27,199 bases of DNA from CAZLFA01 sp964558665. Its GTDB lineage: Bacteria; Desulfobacterota; Syntrophia; Syntrophales; PHBD01. Of the stretch, positions 6,882 to 14,907 are shown piece after piece. Location: assembly GCA_964558665.1 (NCBI GenBank), contig CAZLFA010000057.1, positions 1 through 27,199 of the forward strand, given 5' to 3'. The number at the start of each line of letters is the position of its first letter. Position 1 is the first letter of the stretch. Under the pieces are notes generated by a model. The model searched no databases, was not told the origin of the DNA, and worked only from the letters and a program-made list of their open reading frames with translations. The translations under genes and the position numbers were made by a program.

Positions 6882-9800
6882 TCGGGTTTCCTCCCTTCGA
6901 CAAAGCTGCTGTCTTCCCTGTCCTGTTCCAGGCTGATGCCGTTATTCCTTCTCTTCGATTTGAGGAACATGATACCATTACTTATCGATCCTTTCAATCC
7001 TCCCTTTTCCCTGTGCTTCTCAATCCACTCGTCAAACAGGTCATATGCCACCGGCACCACGGCGAGAGTGAGGAACAGTGATGTCAGAAGACCGCCGATA
7101 ACGGCAATGCCCATAGGCGAACGGGTTTCCGATCCCTCGCCCAGACCGACGGCAACAGGCAGCATACCGAAGATCATGGCAAAGGTCGTCATCATGATCG
7201 GCCTCATTCTTACCGGACCGGCCTGTAGCAATGCGTCCCTGCGCGACAGGCCCCTCTCGCGAAGTGTATTCGTGAAATCGACAATAAGGATGGCGTTCTT
7301 TTTAACCAGCCCCATGAGGAGGATCAAACCGATGAGACTGAAGATGCTGATGGTCTTGCCGGTGACAAGAAGCGCTCCGAATGCCCCGATGAAGGAAAGC
7401 GGCATGGACAGAAGAACCGTTATCGGGTGAACGTAACTTTCGAACTGGGCCGCCAGGATCATGTAGGCCATAACAATTCCCAGGAGAAGGGCGAACATCA
7501 GGTACAGGAAAGACTCCTTCATTGTCTCCGCCATCCCCTTGTACTTTGCCGTGTACTCGGGAGTCAGCACTTTAGCCGCAATGCCATCGAGGTCCTGCAT
7601 GGCCTCACCGAGGGGTTTATTTTCCAGACCGGCAAAGATGATCATGGCCCTCTGCCTGTCAACTCGCATGATTGTGCTCGGTCCGCCGCCTTCCTGAATT
7701 TTCGTCACACTGGCAAGCTCCACTAGTTTTCCATCTTTTGACCGTACATATATTTTGCCGATATCATGCGGATCTGCTCTGTACTGCTGGTCGAGACGCA
7801 CTCTGACGTCATAGCGCCTGCCCTTGGATTCATCCTTGAACTTTGTTACATCCACCTCGCCGCCGATAAGGAGATTGACGGCCTCTGCAACGGCGGATAC
7901 GCCGACGCCAAGATCTGCTGCCTTGTCCCTGTCGACATAGATCCTGAGCTCGGGCTTGCCTGCTTCCAGTGAGGTGTCCAGGTCAACCACTCCCGGCACC
8001 TTTGCCAGATCCTTCATGATCCTCTTTGTGTAGTCCTGCAGAACGTTCAGATCAAGCCCCCTTATCACATACTGTATGGGGACGTTCCTCACGCCGCCGC
8101 CGATCAGCGAGATGTCTTCCGCCGTTCCCTTCATGCCGGGTATTTCCCTGAGCTTCTTTCTGATCTCGGCCTTTATCTTCTCCTGGCTCCTTTTGCGCTC
8201 CCCTTTCGGGACAAGACGGACAAACATCGCCGCCTTGTTGATCTGCCCTATTCCGCCCGGACCGAAGCCCTGGTTGTAAAATACCGTCGTCACCTCCGGT
8301 ATGCCTTTAACCATCTCTTCGCCTTTCTTGAAAAGATTGTCGACCTGATCGATGGAATAGTCGATAGGAGCTTCCATTCTGACGATGAACTGACTCCAGT
8401 CCTCCGGGGGAACGAACTCCTTGCCCATAAATAATGCCGGCATCAGGATGCTGAATACGAACAGCAGAAAAGCGCCCACCAGCACCTTGAAGCGGTGATC
8501 CAGCGACCATGCCAGCAGACGTTTGTAGTGATCTTCCGTTTTCTGATAAGTCCGCTCGAAATATTCCCCCCAATTGTGCAGCATGGAGAGAAAACGTCCT
8601 ATCCTGCCCGGCCTGGCGATATATAACGGCTTTGTTTCATGAGCATGAATCGATTTCAGATATATTGAAGCCATCATCGGTGTCAGGGTGAAGGAAACCA
8701 GCAGTGAAACCAGAACCGAAAAGACGACTGTCAGGGCAAACTGCAGGAAAAACCTCCCGATGATTCCCTTCATGAAAGCGACGGGAACAAAGATGGCGAC
8801 AATCGCCAGAGTCGTGGCCATGACGGCCAGTCCGATCTCGTCGGTGGCAAATTCCGCCGCCTCGCGCGGCTCCATGCCTTCTTCGATATGACGGTAGATG
8901 TTCTCTATGACGATAATCGCATCGTCGATAAGCATGCCTACGGATAGCGTGAGCGCCAGCATCGTCATGTTGTTGAAGGTGAAGTCGAAGGCCTTCAGGA
9001 GAGCGAAGGTGGCAATGACGGAAACCGGCAGTGCCACAGCGCTGATGAGCGTGGTCCTGATGTTTCTAAGGAAGATGAACACAGCCAGGATGGCAAAAAT
9101 GCCTCCGAGGATCAGGTGATGCTGGACTTCATTGATGGAACGAAGAATATATGTGGACTGGTCCAGCGCAATGTTGATCTTCATGCCCGGCGGCAGTGTT
9201 TTACGGATTTTATCAAGTTCTTTTTTAACCCTGTTGACGACCTCCACAGTATTCGTTCCCGACTGTTTCTGAACGCCGACACCGATCGCTGAAACCCCGT
9301 TGAAGCGGGAAATGGACCGCTTCTCCTCCATGCCGTCCTCTGCCCGCCCCAAATCTCTGATTCTTACGGGGGCGCCGTTGTGCCATTTAACTATCAGTTC
9401 ATTGAAACCGGCGACAGTCGGAAACTCGCCCTTGACCTTTACCGAGTATTCCTTCGTGGTGCTCTCGATCCTTCCGCCCGGCAATTCGATGTTCTCCCGG
9501 GCAAGCGCCTGGGAGATATCGCCCGGTGCAACTTCGTATGCCCTGAGCTTATCTCCGTCCAGCCAGACTCTGACCTGTCTTAACCGGAGACCGCGCATTT
9601 GCAGGGCGCCCACGCCGTCGATCCTCTGCAGTTGATCTTTCAGTATTTCGTCCGCGTATGTGGATAATTCTCTAACGGACTGCGGTCCCGACAGATTCAT
9701 CCAGAGAACCGGGTTGGCATCCGGATCGACCTTCTGGATGACCGGTTCATCGATATCGTTGGGAAGTTTCTTTCGTACTGTTGATACTTTCTCACGCACG

Positions 9801-10120
9801 TCCTGAACGGCAAGATCAATGTTGCGCTCCAGAATGAATTCGACCGTCACCCGGGATACGCCTTCGGAGCTTGACGATGTTATTGTCTTGACGCCGTTGA
9901 TGGTGTTGACGGCCTCCTCGATCTTGTCCGTGACGTCGATATCCATAATCTCCGGACTCGCGCCTTTGAGTGTCGTCGTAATATTGACAATCGGGAAATC
10001 CACCTTCGGGTACAGATCGACGCCGATTCCGGGATAACTGACGACTCCGAGAATCACGAGGGCCATGATGAACATCGTGGCAAAGACAGGCCTTTTGATC
10101 GACGTATTAGCGAGCCACAT
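6878..10120 (-). CDS. Efflux RND transporter permease (AcrB/HAE-1 type)
   Basis: This 1080-aa inner-membrane pump couples proton entry to drug or metabolite export. It starts with MWLANTSIKRPVFATM and a membrane helix typical of the family, followed by a large periplasmic loop. The second half repeats the layout. The proton relay is complete: D399 and D400 in LSVGMLIDDAIIVIEN of TM4 and a TM10 lysine at 940/941 in LMGLVKKNAILIVDF. Length and topology are normal for AcrB-like pumps (~1030-1050) with a slightly extended charged C-terminus. It works with the adaptor encoded just upstream (14-base overlap) and the TolC-type channel. Several features such as a VQKQSGTN block fit HAE-1 pumps rather than heavy-metal CusA types. 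Substrates cannot be inferred. Confidence 0.95.
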   Translation of the reverse strand: MWLANTSIKRPVFATMFIMALVILGVVSYPGIGVDLYPKVDFPIVNITTTLKGASPEIMDIDVTDKIEEAVNTINGVKTITSSSSEGVSRVTVEFILERNIDLAVQDVREKVSTVRKKLPNDIDEPVIQKVDPDANPVLWMNLSGPQSVRELSTYADEILKDQLQRIDGVGALQMRGLRLRQVRVWLDGDKLRAYEVAPGDISQALARENIELPGGRIESTTKEYSVKVKGEFPTVAGFNELIVKWHNGAPVRIRDLGRAEDGMEEKRSISRFNGVSAIGVGVQKQSGTNTVEVVNRVKKELDKIRKTLPPGMKINIALDQSTYILRSINEVQHHLILGGIFAILAVFIFLRNIRTTLISAVALPVSVIATFALLKAFDFTFNNMTMLALTLSVGMLIDDAIIVIENIYRHIEEGMEPREAAEFATDEIGLAVMATTLAIVAIFVPVAFMKGIIGRFFLQFALTVVFSVLVSLLVSFTLTPMMASIYLKSIHAHETKPLYIARPGRIGRFLSMLHNWGEYFERTYQKTEDHYKRLLAWSLDHRFKVLVGAFLLFVFSILMPALFMGKEFVPPEDWSQFIVRMEAPIDYSIDQVDNLFKKGEEMVKGIPEVTTVFYNQGFGPGGIGQINKAAMFVRLVPKGERKRSQEKIKAEIRKKLREIPGMKGTAEDISLIGGGVRNVPIQYVIRGLDLNVLQDYTKRIMKDLAKVPGVVDLDTSLEAGKPELRIYVDRDKAADLGVGVSAVAEAVNLLIGGEVDVTKFKDESKGRRYDVRVRLDQQYRADPHDIGKIYVRSKDGKLVELASVTKIQEGGGPSTIMRVDRQRAMIIFAGLENKPLGEAMQDLDGIAAKVLTPEYTAKYKGMAETMKESFLYLMFALLLGIVMAYMILAAQFESYVHPITVLLSMPLSFIGAFGALLVTGKTISIFSLIGLILLMGLVKKNAILIVDFTNTLRERGLSRRDALLQAGPVRMRPIMMTTFAMIFGMLPVAVGLGEGSETRSPMGIAVIGGLLTSLFLTLAVVPVAYDLFDEWIEKHREKGGLKGSISNGIMFLKSKRRNNGISLEQDREDSSFVEGRKPE

Positions 10121-11225
10121 TAACTTTCGATCCCTCCGCCAGATTGTTCTGGCCTACCGTCACAAGCTGTTCGCCCCCCTGCAGACCTTCGGCTATTTCT
10201 ATGTAGTCTCCGTATTTGCTGCCGATTTTGACATTGCGCTCTTTGGCCTGGCTGTTCTGGACAATAAACACCTTGACGCGATCATTCTCATAGAGAATTG
10301 AAGTCACGGGCACGACAACCATGTCGCGGGTTTCACCCGTGTAGATGGTTGATCTGGCAAAGAGCCCCGGCTTCAGGATGTTGTCCTTGTTGGGGATGGC
10401 CGCCTCGGCCTGGAGGGTTCTCGTCTTCTCATCGAGACTCGGATATATAATATTCAGCTTCCCCTTGAATTCCCGGCCGGGAAACGAATCGACCCTGAAG
10501 TTTACCTCCTGACCGATCTTCAGGCTTCCCACGTCCTTTTCCGGGACGCTGAAGGTCAGCTTGAGCGGGTCAATGCGGATGACAGTCATAAGAGGCGAGC
10601 CGTTCCGCAGGTAGTCACCCACGGAAACCTTCTTTTCCTTGACGAATCCGTTGAGAGGCGATTGGAGGCGGCTTTTAAGATGCTTCTCCCTGGCAAGTGA
10701 AAGGCTTGCCCGGGCGCGGTCAACATCACCCCTTGCCACGATCTGGCGTGTTGCCACATCATCGTACTGTTGTCTGGTAACCAGCTCTTCCTTATAAAGA
10801 GTCTCCTTGCGCTGGAATTCTATCTTGATATTTTCCAAAGTAGCCTGTGCCTGCTTCAGGGCCGCATGGGCGCGCTCCGCGTCAAGCCTGTAGTCCGTCT
10901 CATTTATCTCCGCCAGCACCATTCCCTTGGATACGGGCGAGCCTTCCGCAACCAGCAGTTTTCTCAGAATGCCGTCCAGCTCCGAGCTGATGATCACCTC
11001 TTCCCAGGGCTTCAGGGACCCGACGACGTCAACATAAGGTTTAAGAGGACGTTTTTCCACCGTCCAGACACGGACATTTACCACCTTTTCCTCTGCGGTC
11101 TTTTCCCTGCCGCAGCCTGCCATAAAGCTGAGAAGAAACATAACAGCCACGGCGAGAATTAATGCCCTGGAGCCTATCGCTTTCTTAAACTGATCCGCGG
11201 TATCAATCGGTAAACTGCTGGTCAT
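10107..11225 (-). CDS. Efflux RND transporter periplasmic adaptor subunit (membrane fusion lipoprotein)
   Basis: This 372-aa protein links the inner-membrane pump to the outer-membrane channel. A hydrophobic N-terminus ending in FMAGC (C38) marks a lipoprotein anchored to the inner membrane. Then come the biotinyl-lipoyl-like half VVGSLKPWEEVIISSELDG, a coiled-coil hairpin (~105-175, rich in A, E, Q and K), the returning lipoyl half SPLNGFVKEKKVSVGDYL, and beta-barrel and membrane-proximal domains (LTFSVPEKDV, VVVPVTSILYENDRV). An AAGGAGAAGGGAG ribosome-binding site precedes the ATG in the 17-base gap after the TolC-like gene. The stop overlaps the pump start by 14 bases. Confidence 0.93.
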   Translation of the reverse strand: MTSSLPIDTADQFKKAIGSRALILAVAVMFLLSFMAGCGREKTAEEKVVNVRVWTVEKRPLKPYVDVVGSLKPWEEVIISSELDGILRKLLVAEGSPVSKGMVLAEINETDYRLDAERAHAALKQAQATLENIKIEFQRKETLYKEELVTRQQYDDVATRQIVARGDVDRARASLSLAREKHLKSRLQSPLNGFVKEKKVSVGDYLRNGSPLMTVIRIDPLKLTFSVPEKDVGSLKIGQEVNFRVDSFPGREFKGKLNIIYPSLDEKTRTLQAEAAIPNKDNILKPGLFARSTIYTGETRDMVVVPVTSILYENDRVKVFIVQNSQAKERNVKIGSKYGDYIEIAEGLQGGEQLVTVGQNNLAEGSKVNVAR

Positions 11226-11242
11226 GTTCTCCCTTCTCCTTG

Positions 11243-12634
11243 TCAGCTCTTGGATTCCTTGGGTGCACTGAGTAATACGCCGGTTGCCTTGTTCATCCTT
11301 ACAAGAAAAAACTCATAGTTGTACCTTGCTTCCGACAGTTTTCTTTCGGCGGATACCAGAAGAGAATTGGCATCGATCACATCAATGCTGTTGGCCAGGC
11401 CGTATTCAAACTGTCTCGTTACCGCATTGTAGTTGTCTTTCGCGTATTCAACCTGGGCTTCCTGAAACTTGAGTATTCCCTGCTGTGTAACCAGATCGAG
11501 ATATGTGTTGTGAACTTCCACAAGAATTGTCTTTTTGAGATCTTCGTACTGGAGCTGGGCCTGCCTCTCCCTGGCTCTTGCCTCTTTTACTTCCGCGACC
11601 CTTAATCCCCCTTCAAAAAAAGGAAACACTATGGATATGTTTCCGTAGGCGCTGTCTTTGTTGACACTGCCTGTAAGCGGATCCTGATCGACATTCGTAT
11701 AAACGCCTGCTATTGAAATACTTGGCCAGAAGGCTCCTTTTGCATAGCTGGTCTGCTTTTCTGTAAGATTTTTCTGAATCTCCAGGCTTTTCAGATCGGC
11801 GCGGTTTTCAATCGCCTGCTTCTTGAAATCGTCCAGAGAGGATTCCTGTTTTTGAGCCGTTAATTCCTCCTTGAGTTTGAAGTCACCTTTCAGCCCGACC
11901 ATCCTGGCCAGAATTGCCTTGCTCAATTCCATAACATTCAAGGCCTTCAGTCGATCCGACTGGGCTCCGTAATATTCTCCCTGCGCGCGGAGAACAGCCG
12001 TCTTCGTAACCTCCCCGACTTTGAGTCTTCTTTCTGCCGCTATCTTATATTTGCCGAGTCTCTCCAGATTGGCATCGGCAATATCAAGCAGTTTATGATA
12101 CTTAAGCGTTTCATAGTATGCGGCAGATACATTCATGAGATAATCTTCCCTGAAGGCCTGAAGATCGTATTTACTCCTGGTAATATTTTCCCTGGCCATG
12201 TTAAAAGCGGTGATCTCCCTGCCGGACAGCGAAAAACTCTGATCCAGCCGCACTCCGCCCGACTGCACCCAGTTGGGTTGTATAAGCGACCCGGGAAGCG
12301 TAACACCTGGAGCCAGCGTGGAACTGTCGCCATATTTGTTTTGAGTATAACGTGTGTAGCCTCCAAATGCCGAGAGCTTCGGCATCAACAAAGACATGGC
12401 TTTATCCTTGTTTGTCTCGGCAATAACAACATTCTCCTCGGATATCCTGATTTTTTCCGCCTGTTCCAGGGCAAGGCGATAGAGATCATTAAGTCCGTAT
12501 TCCTGAGCACAAGCAACATCTGCGGCTTTGACAAATATGCAAAAGACAATAAGGAACAGAGTTATCACTTCATAAAGCCGGTTTAGGTATCCCGTTCTTT
12601 TTATTCTTGCCTTGCTTGATTTATCTCGCATCAT
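11243..12634 (-). CDS. TolC-family outer-membrane efflux channel
   Basis: This 463-aa protein carries an N-terminal hydrophobic signal (LFLIVFCIFVKAADVACA) likely cleaved before QEYGLND. The rest has the duplicated helical-barrel pattern of TolC/OprM proteins: LNDLYRLALEQ at the first helix, GRE...NMARENITRSKYDL, a long helix with LERLGKYKIAAERRLKVGEVTKTAVLRAQ, and a second repeat ending NAVTRQFEYGLANSIDVIDAN and LSEARYNYEFFLVRMNKATG. It would form the trimeric exit duct for the pump encoded downstream. The ATG overlaps the stop of the tetR gene (ATGA), so repressor and channel are translationally coupled. There is no lipobox, so it is closer to TolC than to OprM-type lipoproteins. Confidence 0.93.
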   Translation of the reverse strand: MMRDKSSKARIKRTGYLNRLYEVITLFLIVFCIFVKAADVACAQEYGLNDLYRLALEQAEKIRISEENVVIAETNKDKAMSLLMPKLSAFGGYTRYTQNKYGDSSTLAPGVTLPGSLIQPNWVQSGGVRLDQSFSLSGREITAFNMARENITRSKYDLQAFREDYLMNVSAAYYETLKYHKLLDIADANLERLGKYKIAAERRLKVGEVTKTAVLRAQGEYYGAQSDRLKALNVMELSKAILARMVGLKGDFKLKEELTAQKQESSLDDFKKQAIENRADLKSLEIQKNLTEKQTSYAKGAFWPSISIAGVYTNVDQDPLTGSVNKDSAYGNISIVFPFFEGGLRVAEVKEARARERQAQLQYEDLKKTILVEVHNTYLDLVTQQGILKFQEAQVEYAKDNYNAVTRQFEYGLANSIDVIDANSLLVSAERKLSEARYNYEFFLVRMNKATGVLLSAPKESKS

Positions 12635-13245
12635 TTTTTTATAACCCCGTTAAAAAAAATGTTTACGACCTTATCGGTTTTATCGCCCAACGATTCCTTC
12701 TTTGCAGACAACATCCAGTTTATTATGAATGACCGTACAATCCCGATTAAAGCCACTGCCATAATCCCCGGTTCTTCGGTCTTCAACATCCGCTCCTTCA
12801 CCCCTTCTTTGATAAAACTTTCAATGAATGCCAGATGGCTCAGGTGATTACTTATCATTCTTTTTCTGAGCCCTGCACTTGCTTCAGAGAAAGTTATACT
12901 GTCTCCGCGGATAAAAAGATTGCAGTATTCTGTATTGTTTTCTACGAAACTGAAGTGTGATCCGACGAGCGCCTCTACCTTTGCGGTCATACCATCGGCA
13001 TTATCTACGGCTTCTCTGATCCCCGAATACATCATATCGAGTTTTTCATTCACCATCGTCTCATAAAGCTTTTCCTTGCTCTCGAAAAACTGATACAAAG
13101 TGCCGACGGCAAAACCCGCAGCATGAGCAATCTCAGCCACGGACGTATTGTGAAATCCTTTGGAGGCGAAGATTTTCTCCGCTTCATCGATGATTTCCTG
13201 CCTTCTGGCCATGAACTCTTTTTCTTTTCTTTTTGTTTTTTCCAT
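12631..13245 (-). CDS. TetR/AcrR-family repressor of the efflux operon
   Basis: This 204-aa regulator has the TetR helix-turn-helix at residues ~13-60 (EIIDEAEKIFASKGFHNTSV, then EIAHAAGFAVGTLYQFFESK). A helical ligand-binding domain follows, with no family-specific motif that names a ligand. It is the first gene of the five-gene efflux operon, so it most likely represses its own operon and is released by a pump substrate. The upstream region carries a TTGACA box and two TGAA-N6-TTCA dyads placed to block transcription. The ATG at 13245 has only a distant AGGT; an internal ATG at codon 12 (MARRQEII) is a possible alternative start. Confidence 0.92.
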   Translation of the reverse strand: MEKTKRKEKEFMARRQEIIDEAEKIFASKGFHNTSVAEIAHAAGFAVGTLYQFFESKEKLYETMVNEKLDMMYSGIREAVDNADGMTAKVEALVGSHFSFVENNTEYCNLFIRGDSITFSEASAGLRKRMISNHLSHLAFIESFIKEGVKERMLKTEEPGIMAVALIGIVRSFIINWMLSAKKESLGDKTDKVVNIFFNGVIKK

Positions 13246-13268
13246 TGGTTTGATGTGACCTGCAAAAG

Positions 13269-13301
13269 TGAACTACAATTCATATTTTGAATGGCCGTTC
13301 A
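13269..13301 (-). promoter_or_regulatory. Two candidate TetR operators (TGAA-N6-TTCA)
   Basis: Two dyads of identical form, TGAACTACAATTCA (13269-13282) and TGAATGGCCGTTCA (13288-13301), lie 19 bases apart start to start, about two helical turns. A wider dyad TGAATG-N8-CATTCA (13288-13307) overlaps the second. Position just before the regulator gene and next to the -10 region fits autorepression. TGAA/TTCA-type dyads are common for TetR proteins, but binding here is inferred. Confidence 0.5.
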
Positions 13302-13303
13302 CA

Positions 13304-13329
13304 TTCATACAAAAGGTCTTTTTTGTCAA
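13304..13329 (-). promoter_or_regulatory. Putative sigma-70 promoter of the efflux operon
   Basis: On the minus strand a perfect TTGACA (13329-13324) is followed after 14 bases by TATGAA (13309-13304). The spacing is shorter than ideal, so the -10 assignment is weak. The candidate operator dyads begin immediately downstream. Confidence 0.35.
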
Positions 13330-13405
13330 GGATAAATGCAATCAAATGCTATTGTAAATAATGGAATAAAAGGTTATGTTCCGCCAGTATTAAGAAACAA
13401 CGTCT

Positions 13406-13485
13406 GTCATTGCGAAGACAAAGCCTGAAGCAATCTTTTTTGCGGCTTATGAGATCGCCGCGCCCCTGGGGGCTCGCGATGATAA
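13406..13485. repeat. Degenerate REP-like inverted repeat
   Basis: The left arm reads TGTCATTGCGAAG... and ends GCAATCTT; the right arm, reversed, reads TATCATCGCGAG... and ends GCGATCTC. This matches in style the widespread intergenic palindrome with CATTGCGAG...GCAATC ends found in many bacterial genomes. Its role is unknown; such elements are often mobilised in trans by a REP-associated transposase, and none is encoded in this window. Confidence 0.5.
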
Positions 13486-13492
13486 ATAAGGC

Positions 13493-13543
13493 AATTGTTT
13501 ATTTTATCGACAACACCGTCCCGGGTTCAACCTATAAACAATT
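13493..13543. repeat. Perfect 10-bp inverted repeat in the der leader
   Basis: AATTGTTTAT (13493-13502) pairs exactly with ATAAACAATT (13534-13543) across a 31-base spacer, with extra G-C pairing just outside. It lies 30-80 bases before the der start, so it may be a leader hairpin or a protein-binding dyad. Confidence 0.4.
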
Positions 13544-13573
13544 CCCTCAAATTTAAAACAATAAACAACAACT

Positions 13574-14905
13574 ATGAATCACAAACAGGAAAAAGCTATA
13601 GTGGCGATCATCGGCCGTCCCAATGTCGGCAAGTCAACTCTGTTCAACCGGCTGTCCGACCGCAAAAAGGCGATCGTCATCGACCAGCCGGGTGCCACCC
13701 GGGACCGCAACTATGCGGAGGCATCCTGGGGCGGCAAGGCCTTTATTCTTATTGATACAGGCGGCTTCGAGCCTGTATCAACAGAGAAAATCCTGGTGCA
13801 GATGCGGGAACAGACCAATCTGGCCGTTGAGGAAGCCGATGTTATAATATTTCTCATGGACGGCCGCGAGGGGCTCATGCCTTCAGATATCGAAATCACC
13901 AAAATGCTCAGAAGTGTAAAAAAACCTGTTTACTATGCGGTCAACAAACTCGACGGACCGAAACATGACCTTCTTGCTTATGAATTTTATGAACTGGGGA
14001 TCGATACCTTTTATCCCATATCGGCCCAGCATGGAGTAGGGGTCGCAGAGCTGCTTGACGACGTCTGCGTGAATATTGAATCATCACCGGACGAGGAGGA
14101 AAGAGACGAGTCTGAAATCAGAATAGCCGTCATCGGCAAACCGAACGCCGGCAAATCCTCCTTAATAAATAAAATTCTCGGTTTTGAAAGGACAATCGTC
14201 AATCCCCTTCCCGGCACGACAAGGGATGCCATTGACACACCATTTTCCATTGATGATAAAAAATACGTACTGATCGACACGGCCGGCATCCGGAGAAAAA
14301 GCAGGGTGAGCATGCTGCTGGAAAAGTACAGCGTAATACAGGCGCTAAAAACCATGAGCCGGTGCGATGTCGCCCTGATCCTCATCGACGCGGAAGAAGG
14401 CATAACGGAACAGGACGCCAAGATCGCCGGATTGGCCTTTGAGAGAGGAGTCGCCTCCATCATTGTCGTAAACAAATGGGATGCTGTTGAAAAAGACAAT
14501 TCAACAGTGGGTAAATATGTCAGAAAGATCAAGGATCAATTGAAATTCATGGACTATGCGCCGATCATATTCGTATCGGCCCTTTCAGGACAGCGGGTGC
14601 TGAAAGTATTCGACCTTGTCGATCAGGTCTATGCGCAATACACAAAGCGGATCAGCACGGCAGAACTGAACAGAGTGGCGCGCGAATTCATCGACAAGAA
14701 GCCGCCCCCCAGGCTCCAGAACAGGGATAATCCCTTTAGCTATATGACCCAGGCATCCGTCAAACCCCCGACTTTCATCTTTTTCGTCAAGGAGCCGAAG
14801 GCGATTCACTTCTCATATGAAAGATACCTGGTCAACCAGTTGCGGCTTTCACTTGGTTTTGAACAGTCGCCGATTAGGGTTTTCTTAAAACGCAAAAGCA
14901 AATAA
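13574..14905 (+). CDS. der: Ribosome biogenesis GTPase Der (EngA)
   Basis: This 443-aa protein is a tandem GTPase needed for 50S ribosomal subunit maturation. The first G domain (~8-165) has GRPNVGKST at 14-22, an ATRDR switch, DTGG and NKLD. The second (~180-345) has GKPNAGKSS, GTTRDAI, DTAGIRRK and NKWD. A C-terminal KH-like domain follows (~355-440) with RVAREFIDKKPPP and FERYLVNQLR-like conserved features near the end (SYERYLVNQLRLSLGF). Length is typical. The ATG is the first possible start after an in-frame TAA, and no clear Shine-Dalgarno is visible, which may mean modest or leader-controlled translation. The sensor kinase gene begins two bases after its stop. Confidence 0.97.
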   Translation: MNHKQEKAIVAIIGRPNVGKSTLFNRLSDRKKAIVIDQPGATRDRNYAEASWGGKAFILIDTGGFEPVSTEKILVQMREQTNLAVEEADVIIFLMDGREGLMPSDIEITKMLRSVKKPVYYAVNKLDGPKHDLLAYEFYELGIDTFYPISAQHGVGVAELLDDVCVNIESSPDEEERDESEIRIAVIGKPNAGKSSLINKILGFERTIVNPLPGTTRDAIDTPFSIDDKKYVLIDTAGIRRKSRVSMLLEKYSVIQALKTMSRCDVALILIDAEEGITEQDAKIAGLAFERGVASIIVVNKWDAVEKDNSTVGKYVRKIKDQLKFMDYAPIIFVSALSGQRVLKVFDLVDQVYAQYTKRISTAELNRVAREFIDKKPPPRLQNRDNPFSYMTQASVKPPTFIFFVKEPKAIHFSYERYLVNQLRLSLGFEQSPIRVFLKRKSK

Positions 14906-14907
14906 TC

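Larger units (their letters stand above)
13246..13573. other. Divergent intergenic region between the efflux operon and der
   Basis: This 328-base region serves two divergent units. The left third holds the tetR promoter and operator dyads. The middle (13406-13485) holds a degenerate REP-like hairpin. The right part holds an inverted repeat in the probable der leader. No RNA gene or open reading frame with support is visible. Confidence 0.6.

Noticed and set aside
13406..13485. Considered as a CRISPR fragment because of its repeat-like look
   Set aside because: There is a single imperfect palindrome with no regularly spaced repeats, and its ends match the widespread REP-like CATTGCGA...GCAATC type.
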